Below are positions 17,141-25,899 of a stretch of DNA of 64,000 nt, piece by piece. Location: the NCBI RefSeq assembly GCF_013761175.1, contig NZ_JACDUR010000004.1:620001-684000 (forward strand), given 5' to 3'. Numbering within the stretch: position 1 is the first letter of the stretch; each line of letters begins with the position of its first letter. The notes below the pieces were generated by a model, which saw only the letters and a program-made list of their open reading frames with translations, was not told the DNA's origin and did not search any database. Position numbers and translations under genes: made by a program. This DNA is from Nonomuraea soli (GTDB lineage Bacteria > Actinomycetota > Actinomycetes > Streptosporangiales > Streptosporangiaceae).

Positions 17141-17155
17141 GTCTAGGGTGGATGT

Positions 17156-17896
17156 GTGCGAGATGACCTGGGTGTCGATGTCGATGTGCCCGACCGAGTC
17201 GACCGCATCGTGTCGATCGTTCCCTCCCTCACCGAATCGGTGGCCGCAACGGGCAAGCTCGTAGGTGCGACCGACTGGTGCACCCACCCCCATGACCTCG
17301 ATGTCTCAAGGGTCAGGGGCACGAAGAACCCGGATCTGGCGAAGATCGCTGCCCTCAACCCCGATGTGGTTCTCGCCAACTTCGAGGAGAACCGGGAACC
17401 CGACCTTCAAGCCCTCCGTGACCAGGGCATCGCTGTGTGGGTGACCAGGATTCGGACAGTGGAGGAGGCTTTCGAGTCGCTGGCGAGGATGTTCGAGCAT
17501 GCCTGCCGTACGCCCAAGCCCTCCTGGCTGCGTGAGGCTGAGCGGGTCTGGAGCGACTTGCCCCGGCCGGAAACGAGGCGGACGGCGGTCGTTCCGATCT
17601 GGCGCAGGCCATGGATGGTTGTGGGCAGTGGCACGTTCACCGGGGATGTGTTGCGCAGGCTGGGGATCGACAACCTGTATGAGGGGCACGAGGAGCGGTA
17701 TCCGAAGGTGTCCTTGGGTGAGCTTGTCAGCGAAAATCCGGATCTGGTGATTTTGCCGGATGAGCCTTATATGTTCACCGCGGATGACGGGCCCGAGTGT
17801 TTTCCCGGGCAGAAGACCGTGCTGGTCAGCGGGCGCTATCTGACTTGGTACGGCCCGAGTCTGGTCGAGGCGCCGGGGGCGCTCGCGATCGGTTGA
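17156..17896 (+). CDS. Helical-backbone metal receptor (BtuF/TroA-like), cytosolic form
   Basis: 246 residues. The family fold of periplasmic cobalamin/haem/siderophore-binding proteins is recognisable: RIVSIVPSLTESVAATG at residues about 16-32, GTKNPDLAKIAALNPDVVL, an interdomain helix, and the C-terminal PDLVILPDEPYMF. There is no signal peptide or lipobox and no permease or ATPase nearby, which fits the widespread actinobacterial stand-alone cytosolic subgroup. GTG start gives the usual RDDLG opening. The start nearly abuts that of the divergent fic gene. Ligand unknown. Confidence 0.8.
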   Translation: MRDDLGVDVDVPDRVDRIVSIVPSLTESVAATGKLVGATDWCTHPHDLDVSRVRGTKNPDLAKIAALNPDVVLANFEENREPDLQALRDQGIAVWVTRIRTVEEAFESLARMFEHACRTPKPSWLREAERVWSDLPRPETRRTAVVPIWRRPWMVVGSGTFTGDVLRRLGIDNLYEGHEERYPKVSLGELVSENPDLVILPDEPYMFTADDGPECFPGQKTVLVSGRYLTWYGPSLVEAPGALAIG

Positions 17897-17939
17897 GCAG
17901 GCCGGAGGGATCCGGCCCGCTCAACACGCGACGAATCGA

Positions 17940-18674
17940 TCAGTCGAACAGTTCCTCGGCGGTGGACACGTCGAAGGCCTCCACGAACCATCGCCTCAGG
18001 ACGTCGGGGTCGGTGCAGGACTCGATGCGGGCGCGGGCGTCGTCGCTGACCTCGACCTCGTTGTGGGCGAGGACCCCCAGAAGCGCTTCCGCCAGCCCCT
18101 TCGCCAGCCCCTTCGCCACGCCCTCGCGCTCGAGAACCGTCTGGTAGTCGATGCTCCTCATGCTCATCATTCTGCTCCAATAGTCGAACGCTGTCGTTCC
18201 CCGGAGCCCCGCCTCCGCGAAGGCGGCAAGTTCCGTGGCGAGGTCGGTCGGGATGGTGGCCAGGGCGATGCAGAGCACCTCCAGGATCGCCTCGGCCTCC
18301 GGTCGCTCCGCGTGGACGAGTGCGGAGAAGACGGTGAGAACCAGGTCACTGCATGCCTGGTCGAAGTCGGTGACGGCCGGAAGGTCGTCAGGACCTATAG
18401 CGAGCGGGCAGACGATCAGGCAGGGTCGATCAGGCAGCCCGATGTAGTGGAACCTCCGGGCCCAGCCTGCGGTCTTCGCGTCGCGCGAGATCACCAGCAG
18501 GATCGGCTGCGCGTCGTACTTGGCCGTGACGTAGCTGACGTAGTAGGCCCAGGCCGCGGGCTTGTGCTTGTCCTCGCAGCCTTGGGCTTCGACGATGAGG
18601 ACGTACGGTCCGTCATCGGTGTCGAGGACGAGCACGGTGTCGCCGCGCCTGATGACGACCTTCGCCTCCGCCAT
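17940..18674 (-). CDS. Rpn/PD-(D/E)XK nuclease-like protein, N-terminally shortened
   Basis: 244 residues resembling actinobacterial Rpn-type (recombination-promoting nuclease/transposase-like) proteins: VLDTDDGPYVLIVEAQGCED holds the candidate nuclease core, then WAYYVSYVTAKY, ILLVISRDAKTAGWARRF, and a KGLAKGLAEALLG repeat typical of the C-terminal half. Relatives have about 30-50 more residues before this. An in-frame stop (18702-18704) lies just upstream, while a different frame carries MLPYSPDSE, so the 5' end may be frameshifted or lost. Probably a decaying copy, or a short form starting at ATG 18674. Confidence 0.68.
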   Translation of the reverse strand: MAEAKVVIRRGDTVLVLDTDDGPYVLIVEAQGCEDKHKPAAWAYYVSYVTAKYDAQPILLVISRDAKTAGWARRFHYIGLPDRPCLIVCPLAIGPDDLPAVTDFDQACSDLVLTVFSALVHAERPEAEAILEVLCIALATIPTDLATELAAFAEAGLRGTTAFDYWSRMMSMRSIDYQTVLEREGVAKGLAKGLAEALLGVLAHNEVEVSDDARARIESCTDPDVLRRWFVEAFDVSTAEELFD

Positions 18675-18775
18675 CTCCTCGTCGAGAACCTGAACGGAAG
18701 GCTATCGGATGACTACTCTCCGAATCTGGTGAATACGGCAGCATGATCGCCACATAGCCGGGTAGCCAGGTCAGG

Positions 18776-20284
18776 GTGCCCATCAAGCCGGAGGAGTGGT
18801 TCCTGACCGCGCAGGAGCGCGGCAACCCCGCGACCAAGCTGGAGCCTTGGACGACGGGGAACCTCGTGCGCCCGCTCATCCACGGAGCCACCTACTTCTC
18901 AGAACTCAAGGCCTGCATCGACGCCCTCGAGAAGGACGACCTGCTGCTGTTCTCCGACTGGCGGGGCGATCCCGACGAGCGGCTGACCGAGGACGGGCCG
19001 GGGGTGGCCGAGGTCATGGCGCAGGCGTCCGCGAGGGGTGCCCTGGTCAGGGGTCTGATCTGGCGTTCGCACCTCGACAAGCTGCGCTTCAGCGCGGCCG
19101 AGAACCGGCATCTGGGCGAGAAGATCGAGGAGGCCGGTGGCCAGGCGCTGCTGGACACGCGGGTACGGCCGGGCGGTTCGCATCACCAGAAGTTCGTGAT
19201 CGTCCGGCATGACCGGCGCCCGCAGGACGACGTGGCGTTCGTCGGCGGCATCGATCTGTGTCACAGCCGCCGCGACGACGCGAGTCACCGGGGTGACCCG
19301 CAGGCGGCGCCGATGCCTGATGTGTACGGCGAGCGCCCGCCCTGGCACGACGTGCAGGTGGCGATCAAGGGTCCGGCCGTGGCCGAGGTGGAGAAGGTGT
19401 TCTGCGAGCGCTGGGAGGATCCGGCGCCGGAGACGCGTCAGCCGTTCAGGAGGCTGCGCGACCATTTCTCGCACATGGACGACGTGCCGCCGCTGCCCAA
19501 GCCGGGGCCGCCGCCCGCTCCGGCCGGGCCGCATGCCGTACAGCTGCTCAGGACCTATCCGTATCGCAGGCTCGCCTATCCGTTCGCCCCGCTGGGGGAG
19601 TTCAGTGTGGCCAGGGCCTACGGGAAGGTGCTGGGGAACGCGCGTGACCTGGTCTACCTGGAGGACCAGTACCTGTGGTCCACCGAGGTGATCGAGCCGT
19701 TCGCGCGGGCGCTGCGGGAGTCGCCGGAGCTCAGGATGATCATCGTGGTCCCGCGTTACCCGGACCAGGACGGCTGGCTGGCGGGGCCGGCGAGCCAGAT
19801 CGGGCGGGCCGACGCGCTGGTCAGGCTGCAGCGGGCCGGCGGCGACCGGGTGGCGGTGTACGACCTGGAGAACCATGACGGCGTGCCGGTCTACGTGCAC
19901 GCCAAGGTCTGCGTGGTCGACGACACGTGGGCCTCGGTCGGCTCCGACAACGTGAACCTGCGCTCGTGGAGTTACGACTCCGAGCTGAGCTGCGCGGTGC
20001 TCGATCACAGTTTCGCCCGCGGCCTGCGGCGCACGCTGGCCGCCGAGCACCTGGACGACGACGACCCGCCCGAGGACGTCTTCGAGGCGTTCAGGGAGTC
20101 GGCCGACCGGCTGGAGTCGTGGCACGAGTCCGGGTGCAAGGGCCCGCGTCCGCCGGGACGGCTGCGCCCGCACCCTTCGACCGAACTGACCCGGTGGCGC
20201 CGCAGGCTCGTCTACCCCCTGTACAAGGTGGCGGTGGATCCCGACGGGCGCCCGCCGGCGCTGAGGAGATCGGGAAGCTTCTGA
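18776..20284 (+). CDS. Phospholipase D-like protein
   Basis: 502-residue PLD-superfamily protein with two HKD half-sites: HHQKFVIVRHD near residues 136-146 and VHAKVCVVDDTWASVGSDN near 372-390, giving the paired His/Lys catalytic centre for phosphodiester hydrolysis or transfer. No signal peptide, so likely intracellular or membrane-peripheral. The central region has a Pro-rich linker (PPLPKPGPPPAPAGP). The stop overlaps the start of the PAP2 gene by 1 bp, so the two probably act on lipids together: PLD makes phosphatidate and PAP2 dephosphorylates it (inference). Confidence 0.87.
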   Translation: MPIKPEEWFLTAQERGNPATKLEPWTTGNLVRPLIHGATYFSELKACIDALEKDDLLLFSDWRGDPDERLTEDGPGVAEVMAQASARGALVRGLIWRSHLDKLRFSAAENRHLGEKIEEAGGQALLDTRVRPGGSHHQKFVIVRHDRRPQDDVAFVGGIDLCHSRRDDASHRGDPQAAPMPDVYGERPPWHDVQVAIKGPAVAEVEKVFCERWEDPAPETRQPFRRLRDHFSHMDDVPPLPKPGPPPAPAGPHAVQLLRTYPYRRLAYPFAPLGEFSVARAYGKVLGNARDLVYLEDQYLWSTEVIEPFARALRESPELRMIIVVPRYPDQDGWLAGPASQIGRADALVRLQRAGGDRVAVYDLENHDGVPVYVHAKVCVVDDTWASVGSDNVNLRSWSYDSELSCAVLDHSFARGLRRTLAAEHLDDDDPPEDVFEAFRESADRLESWHESGCKGPRPPGRLRPHPSTELTRWRRRLVYPLYKVAVDPDGRPPALRRSGSF

Positions 20285-21003
20285 TGGCCAAGAACCTCAC
20301 TGTCAACCTGACCCTGGCCTCCGCCGTGGTGGCGGCGGTCAGCATCCCCTTCCTGCTGATCACGATCCTGGTGAAGGTGGTCTTCCCGCCCCTTCACCGG
20401 CTGGACCGGACGGTCGCCGAGGCCATGAACGCCTACGGGCTGGCACGCCCGCTCCGCACGCAGCTGATCAACGTGTGGAGCGAGGTCTTCGGGCCGTGGC
20501 CGTGGCGGATCGCCGTCCTGGCGCTGGCCGCTTGGGTGGCCTATCGCGGCGCCAGGCGGCTGGCCGTCTGGGCGGTCACCACGATCACGGTCGGCGGCCT
20601 GCTCAACCTGGCGCTGAAGGCGCTCACCGACCGCGCGAGGCCGGTCTTCCCCGATCCGCTGGCGCTCGCGCCGGGCGAGTCGTTCCCGTCGGGCCACGCG
20701 ATGACGGCCACGATGGGCGCCGGGATCGTCGTGCTGATGCTGCTGCCGGTGATGACGCGAAGGCTGCGGATCTGGGCGTGGGTGATCGCGGGCTTCCTGG
20801 CCCTGTCGGTCGCCTACACCCGCGTCGCCCTGGGCGTGCACTGGGTGAGCGACGCCGTGGGAGGGGTACTGCTGGGCATCGCCGTCATCGCGGCGACCAC
20901 GATCGCCTTCGAGCGCTGGCGCCGTGACAGCGGCCGCCGTCCCGCCGAGCCGGTCGTGGAAGGAGTGGAACCCGAAGCGGCAAAGGAGATCTCCCATCAC
21001 TAG
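20284..21003 (+). CDS. PAP2 family lipid phosphatase
   Basis: 239-residue membrane phosphatase with about six hydrophobic segments. The three-part PAP2 signature is complete: KALTDRARP, FPSGHAMTA, and RVALGVHWVSDA with the catalytic His and Asp. Likely dephosphorylates phosphatidate or undecaprenyl pyrophosphate at the membrane. ATG overlaps the PLD stop by 1 bp. Ends in HH. Confidence 0.88.
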   Translation: MAKNLTVNLTLASAVVAAVSIPFLLITILVKVVFPPLHRLDRTVAEAMNAYGLARPLRTQLINVWSEVFGPWPWRIAVLALAAWVAYRGARRLAVWAVTTITVGGLLNLALKALTDRARPVFPDPLALAPGESFPSGHAMTATMGAGIVVLMLLPVMTRRLRIWAWVIAGFLALSVAYTRVALGVHWVSDAVGGVLLGIAVIAATTIAFERWRRDSGRRPAEPVVEGVEPEAAKEISHH

Positions 21004-21673
21004 GCACGGGCACGTCATCGACTATCTGAAATCCCTCGTGGCGCCTCTCCTGGGATTGCTCCTGGTCACCTTCGCCGTCGGCAAGGCGGCCATGGGGCTG
21101 AACTCGGTGGAGACCCCCGCCATGCGCGACATCGCCCAGGAGCGCACGGCCGACCTGAACACCCTCACCGACTTCGGCAGCAGCCTGTCGGACACCCCGT
21201 ACATCGTGGGCTTCACCGCTCTGTTCGCGATCGTCTTCCGCCTGGTGTTCAAACGCTGGCTGGAGTCGGTCTTCCTGATCCTGGCCGTGTGGTCGCAGTC
21301 GCTGGTCTTCCTGGCCACGACCGAGCTCGTCGGCCGCTCCCGGCCGCCGGTGGAGCACCTGGATCCGGCGCCGCCCACCTCCAGCTGGCCATCGGGGCAC
21401 GTCAGCGCCGCCGTCTGCTTCTACGGCGCGATGACGGTGATCCTGCTCATGCGCACGCCACGAGCCTGGCACCCGCTGTGGTGGACGATCGGCATCCTGG
21501 CGCCCGCGGCGGTGGCGCTGTCGCGGATCTACCGGGGCATGCACTTCTTCAGCGACGTGCTGTGGGGCGTGCTGCTCGGGCTGGTCTGCCTGTTCGTGGT
21601 GCGCCGGGCGATCCTGGTCAGGAAAGAGCGGCATCCACGGTTGACGGCGACAGCACATGCTCCATCACCATGA
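20924..21673 (+). CDS. Second PAP2 family lipid phosphatase, start uncertain
   Basis: About 225-249 residues, with the PAP2 signature VGRSRPP, WPSGHVSAAV and RIYRGMHFFSDVLWG and several membrane segments. The listed GTG start overlaps the previous PAP2 gene by 80 bp and adds an unlikely Arg/Lys/Trp-rich leader. A strong AAAGGAG at 20982-20988 sits 7 nt before an in-frame ATC (20996), which may be the true, rare start. The 3' end overlaps the convergent ROK gene by 56 bp. Probably co-transcribed with PLD and the first PAP2. Confidence 0.78.
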   Translation: MTAAAVPPSRSWKEWNPKRQRRSPITRHGHVIDYLKSLVAPLLGLLLVTFAVGKAAMGLNSVETPAMRDIAQERTADLNTLTDFGSSLSDTPYIVGFTALFAIVFRLVFKRWLESVFLILAVWSQSLVFLATTELVGRSRPPVEHLDPAPPTSSWPSGHVSAAVCFYGAMTVILLMRTPRAWHPLWWTIGILAPAAVALSRIYRGMHFFSDVLWGVLLGLVCLFVVRRAILVRKERHPRLTATAHAPSP

Positions 21674-22754
21674 CCGCGGTGCCCACGATGCCCGCCCGCT
21701 CGCCGAGTGAGGCCGTGACGATCTCCAGGTTGCGCGTGGTGTACGGCAGGCTGCGGCGGTAGACGCTCTCGCGGATGCCGGTCAGGTAGTGCTCGCCGGT
21801 CTCGGCCATGTCGCCGGCGAGCACGAGCACCCCGGGATTGAGCAGGCTGACCGCGGTGGCCAGCACGACGCCGAGCGTGCGGCCCGCCTCCTGGGTGCGG
21901 GCGATGGCCGCCGGGTCGCCGGCGTGCACCTGGCGCACCACGGCGCGGCTGGATTCCAGGCCGAGGTCGCCGGCCAGCGCGAACCCGCTGGCGAGCGAGG
22001 CCACGCAGCCGCGCGAGCCGCAGGTGCACACCCGGTCGTCGGTCTCGCGCAGCCGTACGTGGCCGATGTTGCCCGCCGCCTCGTCGACGCCGCGGTAGAT
22101 CGCGCCGTCGAGCACGATGCCCGCCCCGATGCCGGTGGAGACCTTGACCAGCAGCAACGACCGGCAGTGGCGCCACTTGGACCACCACTCGCCCAGCGCC
22201 ATGGCCTTGGCGTCGTTCTCCACGAGGATCGGCACGTCGAAGCTCTGGCGGATGGCCTCCTTGATCGGGTGGTCGTCCCAGCCGGGCATCAGGAAGGACC
22301 TGATCACCCGGCCGGTCTCGTGGTCGACCGAGCCGGGCAGGTCGAGGCCGATGCCGCAGACCTGGGCGGCCGAGCGTCCGGTGCGGTCGAGCAGGCGCTG
22401 GAACGCCTGCCGTACCCAGGTCAGCACCCGGTCGGGGCCCAGCTCGATGGGCATCTCGGTGAACTCCTCGGCCAGCGGGCGGGCCGCGAGGTCGGTCAGC
22501 GCCGCCCTGGCGTGGTGGGCCCCGAGGTCGGCCACGAGGACCAGGTGGTTGCTGGAGTCGACGTCGAGCACGCTGGGCGGGCGACCGCCGCCGGAGGAGG
22601 CCACGCCGGACTCGTGGATGTAGCCCCCGTCGATCAGCCGGTCGACCCGGTCGGTGATCGTCGAGCGGGACAGGCCCGTGAACTCGATCAGCTCCTTGCG
22701 GGTACGGCAGGAGCCCTCCCTGATCAGCTGGAGGACCTGTCCTGCCGTCAACAT
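21618..22754 (-). CDS. ROK family transcriptional regulator (NagC/XylR type)
   Basis: 378 residues: an N-terminal winged helix (residues about 1-65; TRKELIEFTGLSRSTITDRVDRLI) followed by a ROK sugar-kinase-like domain with LVADLGAHHARAAL (nucleotide-site-like), GIGLDLPGSVD, and the zinc motif CTCGSRGC near residue 243. Such proteins repress sugar uptake operons until the sugar binds. It is the last gene of the isomerase-SBP-permease operon, 3 bp after malG, so it likely controls that operon; a candidate operator lies at 26813-26824. Confidence 0.9.
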   Translation of the reverse strand: MLTAGQVLQLIREGSCRTRKELIEFTGLSRSTITDRVDRLIDGGYIHESGVASSGGGRPPSVLDVDSSNHLVLVADLGAHHARAALTDLAARPLAEEFTEMPIELGPDRVLTWVRQAFQRLLDRTGRSAAQVCGIGLDLPGSVDHETGRVIRSFLMPGWDDHPIKEAIRQSFDVPILVENDAKAMALGEWWSKWRHCRSLLLVKVSTGIGAGIVLDGAIYRGVDEAAGNIGHVRLRETDDRVCTCGSRGCVASLASGFALAGDLGLESSRAVVRQVHAGDPAAIARTQEAGRTLGVVLATAVSLLNPGVLVLAGDMAETGEHYLTGIRESVYRRSLPYTTRNLEIVTASLGERAGIVGTAVMVMEHVLSPSTVDAALS

Positions 22755-22757
22755 GCC

Positions 22758-23603
22758 TTATCCCTTCTCCGCACCGGCTGTGAGACCCTCCGTGAGCAGC
22801 CGTTCGCTGGCGAAGAACAGCACCACGATGGGAAGTGTCAGAACCACCGATCCTGCCATGAGAACCGTGGTCGGGATCTCGATACTCCCCGCCAGCTGCG
22901 ACAACCCGAGCGAGACCGTCCACCGGTCACGCCGTTCGACCAGGAAGAGCAGCGCGAACAGGAACTCGTTCCAGGCGATCATGAACGCGTACAGGCCGGT
23001 CGCCATGAGCGAGGGTTTCGACAGCGGCAGCACGACCCGCCAGATCGTCTCGACGCGTCCGCAGCCGTCGATCGCCGCCGCCTCCTCGACGCTCGCCGGG
23101 ACGGTCTCGAAGTAGTTGCGCAGCATGTACACGGTGACCGGCACGGTCTGCGCGATGTAGACGAGGATCAGCCCCGGCAGCGAGCCGCGCAGCCCGATCA
23201 TCGTGAAGAGCACGAAGAGCGGGATGGCCAGCACGATCGCCGGGAACAGGTAGACGGCCAGGAACAGGAAGTGCACCTGGCGGCGCCCGAAGAAGTCCAG
23301 CCTGGCCACCGCGTAGGCGCCGGGGATGGAGATCAGCAGGGTCACCACGACCGACGCGACGGCCACGATGGCGCTGTTGGCCATGAAGGTGAGGAAGCCC
23401 TGCCTGGTCAGCACGTCGCGGTAGGTGGCGAGGGTCCACCGCTCGGGCAGCAGCGAGCCGGGGTCCAGGATGAGCTCCTGGATGTCGCGCACCGACAACA
23501 TGACCATGTAGAAGAACGGGAAGGCGGTGACGAGGAAGAGCACCGCGATGGTGATCGGCCGCAGCACCCTGAACAGCGCGCGCTCGAACCTATCTCTGCT
23601 CAT
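22758..23603 (-). CDS. Carbohydrate ABC transporter permease (MalG/CUT1 type)
   Basis: 281-residue inner-membrane permease with six hydrophobic segments and the EAA loop VEEAAAIDGCGRVETIWRVV (ATPase contact) around residues 170-190. Overlaps the MalF-type gene by 14 bp. No ATPase gene is present in the operon; CUT1 systems of actinomycetes commonly share one MsiK ATPase encoded elsewhere. Confidence 0.93.
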   Translation of the reverse strand: MSRDRFERALFRVLRPITIAVLFLVTAFPFFYMVMLSVRDIQELILDPGSLLPERWTLATYRDVLTRQGFLTFMANSAIVAVASVVVTLLISIPGAYAVARLDFFGRRQVHFLFLAVYLFPAIVLAIPLFVLFTMIGLRGSLPGLILVYIAQTVPVTVYMLRNYFETVPASVEEAAAIDGCGRVETIWRVVLPLSKPSLMATGLYAFMIAWNEFLFALLFLVERRDRWTVSLGLSQLAGSIEIPTTVLMAGSVVLTLPIVVLFFASERLLTEGLTAGAEKG

Positions 23604-24498
23604 CGGCGCTCCCGAACGACCGCAGGTAGACGATGAGGAAGACGACGAGCACCAGGGCGAGCACGATGGCCTGGGCGGCCGAGGCGCCGATGTCGTCGCG
23701 GGCGGTCAGGAAGTTGTAGACGCGCACGCTGACCACCTCGGTGCCCGCTCCGCCGCCGGTGAGCAGGTAGACGTCGTCGAACTTGGTGAAGGTGAAGACG
23801 AAGCGCAGCACGCTGAGCAGGGCGACGATCCGCCACAGCTGCGGCATGATCACGTAGCGGAACCGCTGGGTGGGTGTGGCCCCGTCGACCGTCGCCGCCT
23901 CCTCCAGCTCGTGCGGCATCGCCTGCAGCCGCGCCAGGATGAACAGGAAGGCGAAGGGGAAGTAGCGCCAGGCCTCGAAGAGGATGACCGTGATCAGCGC
24001 GACCGGCACCTCCATGCCCAGGAAGGTGCCCTTGGCCTGGGTGAGGAAGGCGACGGGCTCGGCCAGCCACGTGTTGACGATGCCGAACTGCGGGTTGAGC
24101 ATCACCTCCCACAGGAACGCCACCGCCACCACCGGCGCGATGTACGGCACCAGGATGCTGGCCCTGATGATGGTGCGGCCGGGGAAGCGGTCACGCAGGG
24201 CGAGCGCCGCGACCAGGCCGATGACGATCGACAGGGCGGTCCCGGCGATCGTGTAGATGAGCGTGTTGACCAGCGAGCCCCAGAAGCCCGGCTCGGCCAG
24301 CACGTAGGTGAAGTTCTCCAGGGTGTAGTTGCCGAACAGGCCCGCCCGCCTGATGTTGATCAGGCGGACGTCCTGGAAGGCCAGCATGATGGCCCATAAC
24401 AGCGGCACCACCACGACGACCAGCGTGATGATCAGCGTGGGGGAGATGAGGGCCAGGCCGGCCCTCGCCTCCTGCTGCCGTAGGGTGCGGACCCTCAT
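23590..24498 (-). CDS. Carbohydrate ABC transporter permease (MalF/CUT1 type)
   Basis: 302-residue permease; ATG at 24498 overlaps the binding-protein stop (ATGA). Six hydrophobic segments, and the EAA loop LEEAATVDGATPTQRFRYV near residue 200. Pairs with the MalG-type subunit encoded downstream. Confidence 0.92.
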   Translation of the reverse strand: MRVRTLRQQEARAGLALISPTLIITLVVVVVPLLWAIMLAFQDVRLINIRRAGLFGNYTLENFTYVLAEPGFWGSLVNTLIYTIAGTALSIVIGLVAALALRDRFPGRTIIRASILVPYIAPVVAVAFLWEVMLNPQFGIVNTWLAEPVAFLTQAKGTFLGMEVPVALITVILFEAWRYFPFAFLFILARLQAMPHELEEAATVDGATPTQRFRYVIMPQLWRIVALLSVLRFVFTFTKFDDVYLLTGGGAGTEVVSVRVYNFLTARDDIGASAAQAIVLALVLVVFLIVYLRSFGSADEQR

Positions 24499-25865
24499 TC
24501 GCGGATCCCGCGCTTGATGGTCTCCACATCGGTCTTGGCCTGGGCGGCGGCGGCCTGTGCGGTGAGTGAGCCGTCGACGATCCCGGCCAGCGCCTTGGGC
24601 ACCGGCAGCTCGCCCATGGTGGCGCCGACCAGCTTGCCCTGGCCCTGCGGGATGCCCCAGCGGGCGAAGGTGTCGGGCGAGGTGCGCAGCGCCTCCAGCA
24701 CGTCGGCCGGGTAGATCTCCGACAGCGGCTTCTTGGTGTCGACCCCGGCGGGCAGCTTGTCCCACTTGTCGGCGAAGGTGGTGCGGGTCGGGAACTTGCC
24801 CTCGGGCGCCATGCCCAGCCAGCGCTCGTAGCCCTCGTTCATCAGGTAGGACACGAACTTCTGCGCGGGGTCGGCGGAGGCGTCACGCGTGATCACCCAG
24901 GAGACGATCTCGCCGTACTGCGCGGGCGCGCTCCCGTCGGGCCCCTTCAACGCGGTGACGACACCGGTGTTCTTGGCCAGCCACTCCTTGTTGGCCCTGC
25001 ACTCCTGGCAGGAGGGCAGGGCGTCGTTCCGCAGCGAGGCCATCTCGTCGAGGATGAACGACGACCAGATCATCATGGCCGCCTTCCCCGAGAAGTAGGT
25101 GGCCCGGGTGGAGTCGACGTCCTGCATGCCCTTCACGGAGTACTGCGAGGCGACCTTGGCGTAGAACTCGAAGGCACGCACGCAGTTCGGCGAGTCGAGG
25201 GCGACGTTTCCCGACTGGTCGACCAGTTCGCAGCCGTTGGCGAGCGCCACGTGCTCGAAGCTCTGCGCGGTGAAGGAGTCCTTGGGGGCGATCGCCATGG
25301 TGATGCCGGCCGTACCTCCGGTGTTGAGCTTGGCGGCCGCCGCCTCCAGCGCCTCGTAGGTGTCGGGCGGAGCCAGGCCCGCCTTCTCGAACAGGTCCTT
25401 GCGGTAGAGGATGAGCTGCGCCCACCCGTCGCTCGGCACCGCCAGCAGCTTGCCGCCGGCGGTGTTGAGCTCCAGGGCGCGCTTGGAGAAGGTGTCGCGC
25501 CCGAGCTGGTCCACCACCTTGGCGGGCGTCTCGGTGTCGAGCAGGTCGTTGGCCTCCAGCTCGCGCACCGCCGACAGCGGCAGCGCCCCGATCACGTCGG
25601 GCAGGGTGCCCGCCGCCGCCGCGGAGGTCACGGTCTGGCTGAACTGGTCTTCCGCGACGCCCACCAGCTCGACCTTGATGCCGGTCTTCTGGGTGAACTC
25701 GTCGACGATCTTCTGCTGGACCGCGATGCGGTCGGCCAGGTTCTCCTCGGTCCAGACGGTGATCTGGTTGTCCGCCTGCTCGCCGGGCTGCCCGTCGTCG
25801 CCGCACGCGCTGATGGCCAGGGCGAGTAACGCGGCGGAGAAGACGGCGGTGACCCTGTTCGGCAT
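24495..25865 (-). CDS. Extracellular sugar-binding lipoprotein of ABC transporter
   Basis: 456-residue family 1 solute-binding protein with a lipoprotein signal (FSAALLALAISAC; Cys at about residue 21). The mature part shows ITVWTEENLADRIAVQQKIVDEF and GKAAMMIWSSF, the usual CUT1 pattern. First transporter gene, 34 bp after the isomerase gene. Substrate probably the sugar or glycoside processed by the neighbouring isomerases, dehydrogenases and GH63 enzyme. Confidence 0.92.
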   Translation of the reverse strand: MPNRVTAVFSAALLALAISACGDDGQPGEQADNQITVWTEENLADRIAVQQKIVDEFTQKTGIKVELVGVAEDQFSQTVTSAAAAGTLPDVIGALPLSAVRELEANDLLDTETPAKVVDQLGRDTFSKRALELNTAGGKLLAVPSDGWAQLILYRKDLFEKAGLAPPDTYEALEAAAAKLNTGGTAGITMAIAPKDSFTAQSFEHVALANGCELVDQSGNVALDSPNCVRAFEFYAKVASQYSVKGMQDVDSTRATYFSGKAAMMIWSSFILDEMASLRNDALPSCQECRANKEWLAKNTGVVTALKGPDGSAPAQYGEIVSWVITRDASADPAQKFVSYLMNEGYERWLGMAPEGKFPTRTTFADKWDKLPAGVDTKKPLSEIYPADVLEALRTSPDTFARWGIPQGQGKLVGATMGELPVPKALAGIVDGSLTAQAAAAQAKTDVETIKRGIRE

Positions 25866-25899
25866 GGCACGCTCCTCACTTTTGAAGGATGAGCCGCCT

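Noticed and set aside
15995-17896. Fic-centred toxin-antitoxin pair with the divergent gene
   Set aside because: The Fic carries its own inhibitory SxxxEG motif, and the divergent gene is a helical-backbone receptor, not an antitoxin.
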